Source of the DNA: Hyalangium ruber | Lineage (GTDB): Bacteria; Myxococcota; Myxococcia; Myxococcales; Myxococcaceae | Direction: 5' to 3' | Length of the DNA: 64,000 bases | Assembly: GCF_034259325.1 (NCBI RefSeq) | Contig: NZ_JAXIVS010000001.1 | Span: 868,001-932,000, forward strand | Part shown: positions 35,246-46,637 of the stretch, piece after piece | How the letters are laid out: every line of letters begins with the position of its first letter | How positions within the stretch are numbered: the first letter of the stretch is position 1 | Translations under genes and position numbers: made by a program | The notes under the pieces: generated by a model | Databases searched by the model: none | The model's input: the letters and a program-made list of their open reading frames with translations, nothing else | Told to the model about the DNA's origin: nothing

Positions 35246-36994
35246 ATGCCTCGCACGCCCAAACCCTCTCCCCGCGCCTCCGCCCCCGAGGCCGCCGCCC
35301 CGAGAGCCCCCGCCAACCGGGCGCCTCGCAACGAGGTGCGCGCGCGCAAGCCCGCACCGGGCTCGGCGCCCAACGTCGTGGACGCGGCCCGTGAGCTGCT
35401 GGAGGGCAGCGGGGCCCGCGCCATCCTGGACCACGCGCAGACCAACCTCTTCGTGGCCGATCTGGACTTCACCATCGTCTATATGAACGAGTCGGCCAGC
35501 CAGACGCTGCGGCTCGTCGAGAGGGAGCTCGAGAGCTCCTTCGGCATCCGCGTGGACGATGTCGTCGGCGGCTCCATCCACCGCTTCCACCGCAACAGCA
35601 GCCGGGTGGAGAAGGTGCTGCGCAATCCCACCGCCCTGCCCCATGACGCGATGTTCGAGTTCGGCGGCGTCATGTTGAAGTCGCGCATCAACGGCGTGTT
35701 CGACCGACGCAACACGCTCATCGGCTACGTGGTGGCATGGAGCAACGTCACCGAGCAGGTGAAGGCCGAGACCGAGGCGGCGCAGCTGCGGATGATGATC
35801 GAGAGCGCCCCCATCAGCGTGATGCTGGCGGACATGTCGCTGAACATCATCTACCTGAACCCGGCCTGCCTGCGGTTCTTGAAGTCGGTGGAGAAGCACC
35901 TGCCTGTGCCCGCCGAGAAGGTGCTGGGCTCCTCCATCGACGTCTTCCACCGCGACCCCAGCCACCAGCGCCGGCTGCTGGCCAGCGACAAGAATCTGCC
36001 CATCCGGACGAAGATCCGCCTGGGACCGGAGGTGGCGGAGCTCCTGGTGACGGCCATCTACGACAAGCAGGGCCGGTACGTGGGCCCGATGGTCACCTGG
36101 GAGCTCGTCACGGAGAAGATCGCCACCGAGCAGCGCGAGAAGGCGCTGGTGGAGACGCTGCGCGGCGTGCTCAAGGAGGTGGCGGTCCACGCGCAGGCGC
36201 TGGCCGCCAGCTCGCAGGAGCTGTCCAGCATCAGCCAGCAGATGGTGGGCACCGCCCAGGAGACGTCGAACCAGGCCAACCACGTCTCCACCGGCTCCGA
36301 GCTGGTGAGCCGCAACGTCCAGGGCGTGGCCACCGGTATCGAAGAGGTGAACACCAACATCCGGGAGATCGCCAAGAACGCCAACAGCGCGGCGAAGGTG
36401 GCCTCCTCGGCGGTGGGGGTGGCGCAGAAGACCACGGGCACCATCACCAAGCTGGGCACCAGCAGCGGGCAGATCGGCAAGGTCATCAAGGTCATCACCT
36501 CCATCGCCCAGCAGACGAACCTGCTGGCGCTCAACGCCACCATCGAGGCTGCGCGCGCGGGCGAGGCGGGCCGGGGCTTCGCCGTGGTGGCCAACGAGGT
36601 GAAGGAGCTGGCCAAGGAGACGGCGCGGGCCACCGAGGACATCGGGCAGAAGATCGCCGCCATCCAGAAGGACACCGAGGAGGTCATCTCGGCCATCGAG
36701 GAGATCAGCACCACCATCACCAGCATCAATGACTTGCAGACGGCCATCGCCACCTCCGTGGAGGAGCAGACGGCCACGGCGGGGGAAATCCTCCGCAACG
36801 TGAGCGAAGCGGCCAAGGGCAGCCGGCAGATCACCGATAACATCACCCTGGTGGCGCAGGCCGCGAGCAGCACCACGGAGGGCGCCACCAGCACGCAGAA
36901 GGCGGCGGTGGATCTGGCGAACATGGCGCAGGCGCTCCAGCGGCTGGTCTTGCAGTTCGAGGACCTCGATCAGGAGCGGGCCAAGGCGAAGTAG
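35246..36994 (+). CDS. Soluble methyl-accepting protein with two PAS domains
   Basis: A 582-residue receptor with no membrane segment. After a basic, Pro/Ala-rich start there are two related PAS domains (about 60-170 and 180-290), each containing an FHR element ([16 protein letters not shown]). The C-terminal 270 residues form the coiled-coil signalling domain with the receptor tip [20 protein letters not shown], followed by [17 protein letters not shown]. It should form a cytoplasmic array and sense an internal cue, perhaps redox or a ligand in PAS. It sits between cheW and a cheY gene. Confidence 0.94.
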   Translation: MPRTPKPSPRASAPEAAAPRAPANRAPRNEVRARKPAPGSAPNVVDAARELLEGSGARAILDHAQTNLFVADLDFTIVYMNESASQTLRLVERELESSFGIRVDDVVGGSIHRFHRNSSRVEKVLRNPTALPHDAMFEFGGVMLKSRINGVFDRRNTLIGYVVAWSNVTEQVKAETEAAQLRMMIESAPISVMLADMSLNIIYLNPACLRFLKSVEKHLPVPAEKVLGSSIDVFHRDPSHQRRLLASDKNLPIRTKIRLGPEVAELLVTAIYDKQGRYVGPMVTWELVTEKIATEQREKALVETLRGVLKEVAVHAQALAASSQELSSISQQMVGTAQETSNQANHVSTGSELVSRNVQGVATGIEEVNTNIREIAKNANSAAKVASSAVGVAQKTTGTITKLGTSSGQIGKVIKVITSIAQQTNLLALNATIEAARAGEAGRGFAVVANEVKELAKETARATEDIGQKIAAIQKDTEEVISAIEEISTTITSINDLQTAIATSVEEQTATAGEILRNVSEAAKGSRQITDNITLVAQAASSTTEGATSTQKAAVDLANMAQALQRLVLQFEDLDQERAKAK

Positions 36995-37013
36995 TGGCAT
37001 AGGAGGTAAAACG

Positions 37014-37388
37014 GTGCAGGTGCTCGTCGTCGACGACTCGCGGGTGGCGCGCCGGATCATCAGCCGCCTGCTTCGAGAGCTGGGCTTCTCCGTGACGGAG
37101 GCGGCCGACGGCCGTCAGGCGCTCGAGGCCCTTCGGGCCCACGAGGGCCTGGGGCTCGCCCTGGTGGACTGGAACATGCCCGAGCTGGATGGGCTGGCCT
37201 TCGTCCAAGTGCTCCGCTCGGACCCAACCTACGCGGGGGTGAAGATCCTCATGGTCACCAGCGAGACGGGGATGCACAAGGTCCGTCAGGCGCTCCAGGC
37301 CGGAGTCGATGAGTACGTCATGAAGCCGTTCACTCGCGAGGCTCTCCTGGAGAAGCTCGCCCTGCTGGGCTTCTCCCTGCCCTCCTGA
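37014..37388 (+). CDS. cheY: CheY-type response regulator
   Basis: A 124-residue single receiver starting at GTG 37014, supported by AGGAGGT seven bases upstream. D7-D8 and phospho-acceptor Asp52 (ALVDWNMPEL), the switch Thr in LMVTSETG and Lys in VMKPFTRE are all present. It fits the classical CheY length better than the receiver at 32221. With cheB and cheR following, it is probably the output of this pathway; in a non-flagellated gliding bacterium the target is not a flagellar motor. Confidence 0.93.
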   Translation: MQVLVVDDSRVARRIISRLLRELGFSVTEAADGRQALEALRAHEGLGLALVDWNMPELDGLAFVQVLRSDPTYAGVKILMVTSETGMHKVRQALQAGVDEYVMKPFTREALLEKLALLGFSLPS

Positions 37389-37396
37389 GTGACGCC

Positions 37397-38503
37397 ATGG
37401 CTCTCATCCGCATCCTCGTGGCTGATGACTCGGCGGTCGCCCGGAGGCAGATCGCGCTGATGCTCAGCAGGGACCCGGAGCTGCTGGTGGTGGGCACCGC
37501 GCCCACGGGCCGCACGGCGATCGAGAAGGTCGAGCAGCTCAAGCCGGATGTCCTGCTGCTCGATCTGGCGATGCCAGACATGAACGGGCTGGACGTGCTC
37601 ACGGTGGTGCGCAAGCACTCGCCCCACCTGCCCGTGCTGATGTTCAGCGCCCTGACGGAGCGCGCCGGGAACCTCACCCTGGACGCGCTCGCGCTGGGCG
37701 CCAACGACTACCTCACCAAGCCCTCCACCCTCCACGGCATGTCCTCCCTGGAGCAGGTCCAGCCCCAGCTCGTCGCGAAGATCAAAGCGCTGTATGCGCG
37801 CGGCCAGCTCCCCACGGCCGCGCCGCGTCCCAGCAGCCCGGCCCGGACTCCCACGCCCCTGCCTCCCAAGCCCCTGCGCGTGACGGTCCTGGTGATCGGC
37901 GCCTCGACGGGAGGGCCGCACATGGTGGCGGAGGTGCTCGCCACGCTGCCCGCGGACTTCCCCGTCCCCGTGCTCGTCACCCAGCACATGCCTCCGGTCT
38001 TCACCCACCTGTTCGCCGAGCGCCTGAACACGCTCTGCCCCCTCCGGGTTCAGGAGGCCCGGAGCGGTGAGCGGGTGCTGCCCGGTCAGGTGTGGATCGC
38101 CCCGGGAGACCACCACCTGGCGCTGGTCGCCGATGGCAGCGGGGCGCGGCTGTGGACCCACCAGGGCCCGCTGGAGAACTCCTGCCGTCCCGCGGTGGAC
38201 GTGCTGTTCCGCTCGGCGGCGGCCGTCTATGGCTCGGGCGTCCTGGCCGTGGTGATGACGGGCATGGGGCAGGACGGGATGAAGGGCTGCCAGGCCGTGA
38301 GCGACGCGGGCGGGCAGATCCTCGTCCAGGAGCCCGAGACCTGCGTCGTCGGCAGCATGCCCCGGGCGGTGATGCAGGCAGGGATGGCGCACTGGGTGGT
38401 CCCCCTGCACGGCCTCGGCGCGGAGATCCTCCGACGGGTCTCCCGGGCTCCCGACCTGGAGCTCCAGCCCCGGCCGGGCACCGCTCCCTCTGGAGCCGGG
38501 TGA
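37397..38503 (+). CDS. cheB: Chemotaxis methylesterase CheB
   Basis: A 368-residue protein. The N-terminal receiver has Asp56 in LLLDLAMPD; a Pro-rich linker leads to the methylesterase domain with catalytic Ser170 (GASTGG), His197 (TQHMPP) and Asp293 (GMGQDGMKG). It removes methyl groups from receptors such as the one at 35246 and is activated by CheA phosphorylation. All catalytic residues are intact. Confidence 0.96.
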   Translation: MALIRILVADDSAVARRQIALMLSRDPELLVVGTAPTGRTAIEKVEQLKPDVLLLDLAMPDMNGLDVLTVVRKHSPHLPVLMFSALTERAGNLTLDALALGANDYLTKPSTLHGMSSLEQVQPQLVAKIKALYARGQLPTAAPRPSSPARTPTPLPPKPLRVTVLVIGASTGGPHMVAEVLATLPADFPVPVLVTQHMPPVFTHLFAERLNTLCPLRVQEARSGERVLPGQVWIAPGDHHLALVADGSGARLWTHQGPLENSCRPAVDVLFRSAAAVYGSGVLAVVMTGMGQDGMKGCQAVSDAGGQILVQEPETCVVGSMPRAVMQAGMAHWVVPLHGLGAEILRRVSRAPDLELQPRPGTAPSGAG

Positions 38504-38505
38504 CC

Positions 38506-39348
38506 ATGTCCCTGTGTGCCGAAGACTTCCTCTACCTCCAACGCCAGGTCCAGAGGCTGTCGGGGATCCACCTGGAGCCGCAGTCCCGGGACCTGGTGGA
38601 GACGCGCCTCATGCCGCTGCTGCGCCAGGAGGGGTTGGCCCAGCCCTGCGAGCTGGTGGCGCGGCTGCGCGCCCTACCGGAGGGCCACCCGTTCCACCAC
38701 CGGGTGCTGGAGGCGCTGACCAACCACGAGACGGCCTTCTTCCGAGACTTCCCGGTGTTCGAGGCGCTGCGCGGGACGGTGCTCCCCGAGTTGCTGGCGC
38801 GGCGGGAGCGGACACGGGAGCTGAACATCTGGTGCGCGGCGTGCTCCTTCGGCCAGGAGCCGTACAGCATCGCCATGCTCCTGGAGGAAGCAGCGGCCCA
38901 GCTCGAGGGCTGGACGGTGCGCCTGCTCGCCACGGATCTCTCGGAGTCGGCGCTGAACCGCGCGCGCGCGGGACGCTACGGGCAACAGGAGATCAACCGC
39001 GGTCTGCCAGCGAGACTGCTGGTGAAGTATTTCCGCCAGGAGCGTGGGCAGTGGACCCTCCATGAGGACATCCGCCGCCGGGTGGAGTTCCGCGCGCTCA
39101 ACCTGGTGCAGGACTTCCTGCTGCCCGGGGAGATGGACCTCATCTTCCTGCGCAATGTGATGATCTATTGGGACACCCCCACTCGGAAAGCCGTGCTGGG
39201 GCGCATGCGGAACCGGCTCGCCGGCGACGGCTACCTGGTGCTGGGCGGCGCCGAGACGACGCTGCACCTGGACAGCGACTTCGAGCGCGTCCACCTCCAT
39301 CAGTCGAGCTGGTACCGCCGGCGGGGCCCCCCCCAGCGCGGCGGGTAG
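38506..39348 (+). CDS. cheR: Chemotaxis methyltransferase CheR
   Basis: The protein has 280 residues from ATG 38506; an in-frame GTG two codons earlier is possible. The N-terminal helical domain precedes the AdoMet-binding fold, with NHETAFFRD, the nucleotide-binding ACSFGQEPYS and the catalytic-region FLRNVMIYWDTPTRK. It methylates receptor glutamates, opposing CheB. No TPR extension. It ends the chemosensory block; the next gene starts 23 bases on. Confidence 0.95.
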   Translation: MSLCAEDFLYLQRQVQRLSGIHLEPQSRDLVETRLMPLLRQEGLAQPCELVARLRALPEGHPFHHRVLEALTNHETAFFRDFPVFEALRGTVLPELLARRERTRELNIWCAACSFGQEPYSIAMLLEEAAAQLEGWTVRLLATDLSESALNRARAGRYGQQEINRGLPARLLVKYFRQERGQWTLHEDIRRRVEFRALNLVQDFLLPGEMDLIFLRNVMIYWDTPTRKAVLGRMRNRLAGDGYLVLGGAETTLHLDSDFERVHLHQSSWYRRRGPPQRGG

Positions 39349-39371
39349 CAAGGCTGCTACTGTGCGCCGCC

Positions 39372-40355
39372 ATGCGCATTGCCCCCGCACCCGTTTCGAC
39401 AGCCCCCAACGCCGAGCAGACCGCGCAGGCCCGTACCCTCATCGCGCGGCTGTTGGGGAACCTGGAGAAGGCGCTGCGCGGCAAGCGCGAGGCCCTGGAG
39501 CTGGTGCTGTGCTGCGTCGCGGCGGGCGGGCACGTGCTGCTGGAGGACGTGCCCGGCACGGGGAAGACGACGCTGGCCAAGGCCCTGGCGCTCAGCATCG
39601 GTGGGGCCTTCAAGCGCGTGCAGTTCACCCCGGATCTGCTGCCCACCGACATCGTCGGCACCTCCCTGTTCAACCCGCAGGACGGCAGCTTCCGGTTCAA
39701 GCCCGGCCCCATCTTCGCCAACGTGCTGATCGCCGATGAGATCAACCGCGCCTCGCCGCGCACCCAGTCGGCGCTGTTGGAAGGGCTCTCCGAGCAGCAG
39801 GTGACGGTCGACGGAGAGACGCGCTCGCTGCCCGCCCCCTTCCTGTGCATCGCCACCCAGAACCCGGTGGAGTTCCACGGCACCTACCCGCTGCCGGAGG
39901 CCTCGCTGGACCGCTTCGCCGCACAGCTCTCCCTGGGCTACCCGCCCGAGGCCGAGGAGCGCTCCCTGCTGCTGGAGCGCAAGGGGCCGCCCCCCGTCTC
40001 CGAGCTCACGCCGGTGTGTACCCTGGAAGAGGTGGTCGTGCTGCAGCGCGCCGTGGAGGAGGTGCGCATGGAGGAGTCCGTGGCCGACTACCTGCTGCGC
40101 CTCGTCCACGCGACGCGAGGCCACGCCAGCGTCCGCCTGGGCGTCTCCACCCGCGGCGCGTTGCTCTACGCCCGCATGGCGCGGGCGCGCGCGCTCGCCA
40201 GCGGCCGGGACTTCGTGCTCCCCGAGGACTTGAAGACACTGGCCGTGCCCGTGCTGACCCACCGGCTGGTCTTGGATACTCGCGCACGGTACGCTGGCAC
40301 CGACAAGCAGGCGCTGACCCGGGACATCGTGGCCACCGTCCCCCTGCCCCGCTAG
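39372..40355 (+). CDS. MoxR-family AAA+ ATPase
   Basis: The protein has 327 residues from ATG 39372; upstream in-frame starts overlap cheR and are unlikely. Walker A is EDVPGTGKTTLAK, Walker B VLIADEINRASPRTQ, sensor 1 IATQNPVEFHGTYPLPEA, all typical of MoxR. MoxR ATPases act as chaperones for metal-centre or envelope proteins and usually stand before DUF58 genes, as here. The three genes to 43486 form a well known module whose precise job is still unclear. Confidence 0.93.
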   Translation: MRIAPAPVSTAPNAEQTAQARTLIARLLGNLEKALRGKREALELVLCCVAAGGHVLLEDVPGTGKTTLAKALALSIGGAFKRVQFTPDLLPTDIVGTSLFNPQDGSFRFKPGPIFANVLIADEINRASPRTQSALLEGLSEQQVTVDGETRSLPAPFLCIATQNPVEFHGTYPLPEASLDRFAAQLSLGYPPEAEERSLLLERKGPPPVSELTPVCTLEEVVVLQRAVEEVRMEESVADYLLRLVHATRGHASVRLGVSTRGALLYARMARARALASGRDFVLPEDLKTLAVPVLTHRLVLDTRARYAGTDKQALTRDIVATVPLPR

Positions 40356-40364
40356 TCCGCCCAC

Positions 40365-41573
40365 ATGCCCCGTCGTCGTCGCTGGTCCTTCTTCATGCCA
40401 CCGGAGGAGCATCGCTTCATCCGGTACCTGAGCGATCGCTATCGCGCGCTGCTCACCCCCTTGGGGCAGGCGATGCTCTGGGCGACCGGGGCCGCGGCAT
40501 TGATGATGCTGTGGGGCTTGAGGCCGGCAATCGCCTTCTTCTCCTTCTGTGCCGCCGCGCTCGTGGGGGGAATGACGGCGGGCCTGCCCTTCCGACCCCG
40601 GCTCTCGCTGGCCCGGCGCCTGCCGCCTCCGGTGTCCGCCGGTGACACGCTGCGCTACCAGGTGGTGGTGGAGAACCGGACCCGGCGGCCCGCGCGCAAG
40701 GTGGTGCTGGAGGAGCGCAACCTGCCGCCGGAGCTCAAGCCCGTGGGCGAACCGCCCGTGTTGGAGGTGCTCGCTCCGGGAGAGCGGGCGGAGGTGAGCC
40801 TGTCGCTCTCCTGTCCCACACGAGGGGCCTATGAGCTGCCCTGGCTCCAGGCCTCCAGCTTCTTTCCCTCCGCGCTGGTGAAGTGGTCGCGCCGCGCGCC
40901 GGGCAAGGACCGGCTCCTCGTCTACCCGCGCTTCACACCCCTGGCGCGCTTCGATGTGCCCCACGGTCGCAACTACCAGCCGGGCGGCATCCCCATCGCC
41001 TCGAGCGTGGGCGAGTCCACGGAGCTGGCCGGCACGCGCGAGTGGCGCGAGGGCGACCGGATGCGCGACATCCACTGGCCCTCGCTGGCGAGGACCGGCC
41101 GCCTCGTGGTGAAGGAGTACCAGGAGGAGTACTTCGTCCGCCTCGCCATGGTGCTGGACGTGGAGTCGCGCGACCTGAAGGACGACGCCCTGTTCGAGCG
41201 CAGCCTCTCGCTGGCGGCGGGCATCGCCGACGTGCTCGCGCGCCAGGAGTACATCATCGACATCTTCGCGGCCGGCTCGCAGGTGTTCCACTTCCAGGCG
41301 GGCCGCGCCCTGGCGCACTTCGAGCACATCCTGGAGATCCTCGCCTGCCTGGAGGCGGAGGACCGGCTGGATGTGGGAGCGCTGGAGGCCGCGCTGCTAC
41401 CGGAGTCCCAGAGACTCTCGGCCGTCATCCTGGTGATGATGGACTGGGACGAGACGCGGGCGGAGCTGATCCGCAAGCTGAAGGCGCACGGGGTGGCGGT
41501 GCGGGTGCTCTCGGTCCGCCAGGACAGACGACCTCAAGGGCTCGCGCCCGAGGAAGTGGTGGAATTGCCATGA
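40365..41573 (+). CDS. DUF58-domain membrane protein
   Basis: A 402-residue protein that begins nine bases after moxR. Two membrane helices near the N-terminus (about 35-75) are followed by a beta-rich part and the DUF58/vWA-like core marked by REWREGDRMRDIHWPSLART and the strand MVLDVES with its acidic site. It is the usual partner of MoxR. Its stop overlaps the transglutaminase gene by four bases (ATGA). Confidence 0.92.
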   Translation: MPRRRRWSFFMPPEEHRFIRYLSDRYRALLTPLGQAMLWATGAAALMMLWGLRPAIAFFSFCAAALVGGMTAGLPFRPRLSLARRLPPPVSAGDTLRYQVVVENRTRRPARKVVLEERNLPPELKPVGEPPVLEVLAPGERAEVSLSLSCPTRGAYELPWLQASSFFPSALVKWSRRAPGKDRLLVYPRFTPLARFDVPHGRNYQPGGIPIASSVGESTELAGTREWREGDRMRDIHWPSLARTGRLVVKEYQEEYFVRLAMVLDVESRDLKDDALFERSLSLAAGIADVLARQEYIIDIFAAGSQVFHFQAGRALAHFEHILEILACLEAEDRLDVGALEAALLPESQRLSAVILVMMDWDETRAELIRKLKAHGVAVRVLSVRQDRRPQGLAPEEVVELP

Positions 41574-43486
41574 GCGAAGCTCCGCCGGGTGACTCCCGCC
41601 TCGCACGGGGCGTGGAAGGCCTGCCCGTGTTCGCCGCGCTGGCGCTGCATGCGCTGGCCCACGACCGCTGGCTGCTGTGCGTGCCCGCCGCGGTGCTGCT
41701 GCTCGTGGGCGTGCTGCTCGACAAGCGGCCTCCCTACTCGCCCCGGCTGCTGCTGGCGGCCGCGGCCGTGGGAGGCGTCGCGGGCTTCCTGCTGTCGGGC
41801 AGGTGGCCGCAGCCCGCCCCCATCCCTCCGGTCATCATGGGCCCGCTCTGCGGGGCGCTGGTCGGGCTGTCCATATTCAGCGCCATCACTGGACGGCGGC
41901 ACTACGCCATCATCTATGCCCTGCTGCTGTCGGCGCTCAGCGCCGCCGTGCGCGGCTCGGAGGCCGTGTACGCGGGGCTGGCGGGCGTGGCCGTATGCAT
42001 GCTGGCGGTCGCCTTCGCGCGCGGGCGCATGAGCCAGGCCGGCATGGCGGGGTGGCTCGGCTTCGGCCTCTACGCGCTGGTGGTGCTGGGCACGAGCTTT
42101 GGAATGTGGCGCTTCGTGCGCGCCAGCGAGGGCGTGCTCACCGACACCGTGTTCCGGCTGATGCAGGAGGTACCCCGGCCCTCGGGCATGGCGCTGCAGT
42201 CGGAGATTCCCCTCGAGCGGCAAGGGCGCATGCCCAACACCGTGCGGCTCCTCATGGAGCTGCGGGGAGAGCGCCCCGAGCGGCTGCGGACGACGGTGCT
42301 CGACACCTTCGATGGGACGCGCTGGACGACCTCGCGCGCGCTCGATCAAGCGCGGCTGAAGCTGACGCCGCCGACCGAGGGCGAGCCGCTTCGCACCACC
42401 GAGCTCACCTTCTTGCAGTCCCTGCGCCCCTATCTCCCCGCCCCCGCGGGCATCCGCGCCGTGGAGGGCGCCTACCCCCAGGTCCTCGGCGGGTGGATGC
42501 TGCGCGCCGATGGCCAGGAGGGCACCACCCTCACCCTGCGCCACCCGGAGCGGGAGCAACTGCCGCCCGAGCCTCCACCGGACGCCGCCCTGTCCGCACT
42601 GCCCGAGGCGCTGCGCGAGGAGCTGCGCCCCCTGGCCCTGGAGCTCACCCGCGGCGCGGCCACCCCTCGCGCCCGAGCCGAGGCGCTGGAGGCCTGGTTC
42701 CGCGACAACTTCCAGTACTCGCTCTCGGTGGACCTGAGCGGCGAGGGCAGCCCCCTGGCCATCCTCATCCGCGAGAAGCGCCCGGCCTGGTGCGTCTACT
42801 TCGCCAGCGCCATGGCCGCGCTCCTGCGCAGCATGGACATCCCCGCGCGCCTGGCCGGAGGCTTCGTGCCCCAGGAGGAGAACCCCTTCTCCAATGCCTT
42901 CCTCGTGCGAGAGCGCGACGCCCACGCCTGGGTGGAGGTTTACCTGGAGGACGAGGGGCGCTTCGTCGCGTTCGATCCGACGCCGTGGCGCAGCCGCGAC
43001 GCGCTGATCGAAGCGGGCAGGTCGAGCACCGCCAGCGCCGCGATGCAGGCCTTGGGCTCCTTCTTCCGGCGCTGGAGCTCGCGCCTGTTCTCCTCGCCCC
43101 TCGAAGCGCTGGGCGCGGTGGCCCGCTTTCCGCTGACGTGGCTCCTGGTGGCCGCCCTCGCGTTCTGGCGGCTGCGGGCCCGCTCACGGCGCCAGCGCGC
43201 GAATCGCCCACGCCAGGCCATGCGCGGCGCGGACCCCACGGTGACCGCGCTCTACGCGCGCTACCTCCGCGTGATGAAGCGCCACGCGGGCCTCGTTCCA
43301 GGCCACACAGAAACCGATGATGAATTGGTGCGGAGGCTGCGCGCGGCGCGTGGGAATTCCGCCGCGGATTTAGCTTTGCAATTCCTCACCCTCTACCGCC
43401 AAGTGCGCTTTGGAAGTGGCGTGTCGGACCCGTCCGCACTTGAAGCGCTCGCTACAGCGCTGGAGCACGCACTTCGAATTCCCTGA
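41570..43486 (+). CDS. TgpA-like membrane transglutaminase
   Basis: A 638-residue protein starting at ATG 41570. Five to six membrane helices (to about residue 195) belong to the DUF3488/TgpA N-region, followed by a periplasmic transglutaminase core with Cys408 (RPAWCVYFAS), His452 (RDAHAWVEVY) and Asp469 (FDPTPW). A further helix near residue 525 and a DUF4129-type cytoplasmic tail close it. The triad is intact, so protease or transglutaminase activity in the periplasm is expected. The end of the gene overlaps the first arm of an AT-rich inverted repeat. Confidence 0.93.
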   Translation: MSEAPPGDSRLARGVEGLPVFAALALHALAHDRWLLCVPAAVLLLVGVLLDKRPPYSPRLLLAAAAVGGVAGFLLSGRWPQPAPIPPVIMGPLCGALVGLSIFSAITGRRHYAIIYALLLSALSAAVRGSEAVYAGLAGVAVCMLAVAFARGRMSQAGMAGWLGFGLYALVVLGTSFGMWRFVRASEGVLTDTVFRLMQEVPRPSGMALQSEIPLERQGRMPNTVRLLMELRGERPERLRTTVLDTFDGTRWTTSRALDQARLKLTPPTEGEPLRTTELTFLQSLRPYLPAPAGIRAVEGAYPQVLGGWMLRADGQEGTTLTLRHPEREQLPPEPPPDAALSALPEALREELRPLALELTRGAATPRARAEALEAWFRDNFQYSLSVDLSGEGSPLAILIREKRPAWCVYFASAMAALLRSMDIPARLAGGFVPQEENPFSNAFLVRERDAHAWVEVYLEDEGRFVAFDPTPWRSRDALIEAGRSSTASAAMQALGSFFRRWSSRLFSSPLEALGAVARFPLTWLLVAALAFWRLRARSRRQRANRPRQAMRGADPTVTALYARYLRVMKRHAGLVPGHTETDDELVRRLRAARGNSAADLALQFLTLYRQVRFGSGVSDPSALEALATALEHALRIP

Positions 43487-43568
43487 AACATGATATTATT
43501 CATGTTTTACGGCTTCCATTGAAATTGGAAATGCGTTCATGTTGGATGGAATTTGATGACACAACATG
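43486..43568 (+). promoter_or_regulatory. AT-rich region with four AACATG half-sites in two inverted pairs
   Basis: AAACATGA (43486-43493) and TCATGTTT (43500-43507) form a perfect inverted repeat with a 6-base centre. A second pair, CATGTTG (43538-43544) and CAACATG (43562-43568), is separated by 17 bases. The hexamer AACATG or its complement thus occurs four times in 83 bases of DNA far richer in A and T than its surroundings. This looks like an operator region for the oxygenase gene at 43680; the first repeat could also help end the upstream transcript. Confidence 0.55.
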
Positions 43569-43679
43569 CTACAGAAGTAGCCATTTCCCGCTCTCCAAGG
43601 AAGTATGAGAACACACATTGCGCGGGAGTTTCATAGATGGAAGTCTTTGAGGGGTAGACCATCCCCACGAGGCTCCGCC

Positions 43680-44738
43680 ATGACGACTTCTGTCGCATAC
43701 CGCTCCCCTCTGGTTGTCCCCTCTCCTCAGATGGTCCCGACGCCCGAGGGCGCTTCCGGAGTTACCCTGGATTGCCGGCCTTACGCGGCGCAGATCCAGC
43801 AAGCGATCGCCTCGCGCCGGCCGGTGTCCCTGGCGGACACGGAGCGCTTCCTGGTGGAAGCGGAGATGCTGTTCCACGCGCTGCCGGAGCCCCTCCGCCG
43901 CGCCGTCATCGAGCTGAAGAGCGGGCTGAGCCGCTACCCGTTCCTGATCCTCAAGGGGCTGCCGACGGAGCAGTCCCTGCCGCCCACGCCACTGGACTCG
44001 CGGCGGCCGCGCATGGAGCGCTTCATGGTGGGTGAGTGGCTGTCGGCCGCCATCGCCAAGGCCCTGGGCGAGCCGTTCGGGCTGGTGCAGCAGAACGAGG
44101 GCGAGCTGATCCAGCACAACTCTCCCGTGAAACTGCACGAGACGGCGCAGTCGGGTGAGAGCTCGAAGACGGAGCTGCTCTTCCACACGGACGGCTCGTT
44201 CCTGCCGCTGACGCCGGACTACAACGTCATCTCCTGCCTGCGGCCGGATCCGGCGCGCGAGGCGGTGACGTCCTTCACGAGCCTGGAGGATCTGCTGGCC
44301 GAGCTGTCGCCGAAGCACCGCGAGCTGCTGTCGCAGCCGCGCTTCCTGGCCGACGGCGTGGAGTACGACTACGACGAGGTGAACGAGCGCGGCAACCGCA
44401 CCCACCACGTGCCGCTGCTGCGTGGCACCGCGGAGCAGCCGTACATCTTCTATGACCAGGACATCCACCGGGCGGTCGACGCGGAGGCCGCCGAGGCCCT
44501 GCGCGCGCTGGACGCCGCGCTGGAGGCCAAGGCCATCCACGTGAAGCTGGAGGCCGGCGACGTGGCCCTGTTCGACAACCGCCGGTGCATGCACAAGCGC
44601 TCGCCCTTCCACGCCAACTACGATGGAAAGGACCGCTGGTGCCTGCTCACCTACGTGAGCAGCAGCGCGCTGGAGGCCACGCGCGAGCGCCGCGCGGCGG
44701 GCCGTCGCCGCGTCCTCGACATCCCGGCCAACCTCTGA
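43680..44738 (+). CDS. TauD/clavaminate synthase-like Fe(II)/2-oxoglutarate oxygenase
   Basis: The protein has 352 residues from ATG 43680; an in-frame ATG at 43605 preceded by AAGGA is an alternative. The iron facial triad is His169 and Asp171 (HTDGSF) with distal His305 (CMHKRSPF), and Arg319 in DRWCLL should hold 2-oxoglutarate. Layout and DNRRCMHKR resemble the clavaminate synthase and amino-acid hydroxylase branch, which often modifies precursors of natural products. No biosynthetic cluster is next to it, so the substrate is open. Confidence 0.88.
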   Translation: MTTSVAYRSPLVVPSPQMVPTPEGASGVTLDCRPYAAQIQQAIASRRPVSLADTERFLVEAEMLFHALPEPLRRAVIELKSGLSRYPFLILKGLPTEQSLPPTPLDSRRPRMERFMVGEWLSAAIAKALGEPFGLVQQNEGELIQHNSPVKLHETAQSGESSKTELLFHTDGSFLPLTPDYNVISCLRPDPAREAVTSFTSLEDLLAELSPKHRELLSQPRFLADGVEYDYDEVNERGNRTHHVPLLRGTAEQPYIFYDQDIHRAVDAEAAEALRALDAALEAKAIHVKLEAGDVALFDNRRCMHKRSPFHANYDGKDRWCLLTYVSSSALEATRERRAAGRRRVLDIPANL

Positions 44739-44744
44739 GCCTGC

Positions 44745-46382
<1,638 letters not shown>

Positions 46383-46459
46383 AGCAGATCACCTCACGAG
46401 TTACGGCTCATCATAACGAACCGGGCGACCCTGAACCGGCAGGCCGATCCCAACAGGGT

Positions 46460-46475
46460 TGCACGACGCGTGCCG
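46460..46475 (-). promoter_or_regulatory. Possible sigma-54 promoter for the GAF kinase gene
   Basis: On the minus strand GGCACG-CGTC-GTGCA keeps the -24 GG and -12 GC at the correct 10-base separation and 10 of 12 consensus positions. It would start transcription about 67 bases before the TTG start. Such matches occur by chance in GC-rich DNA, so this is tentative. Confidence 0.35.
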
Positions 46476-46637
46476 CCCATGCGGAACATTCTGGTATCGG
46501 CATTCTGTCGCAGCCCGGCCAGAGAGCAATGGGCGGCTCTGATCGCATGCAGGCAACCGAGCCCGTGCGCGCCTCCTTCCCGGAGCAACGAGCCACCCGG
46601 TGGACCCGGCGGCGCATCCCGGTAGACTCGTGCGGCA

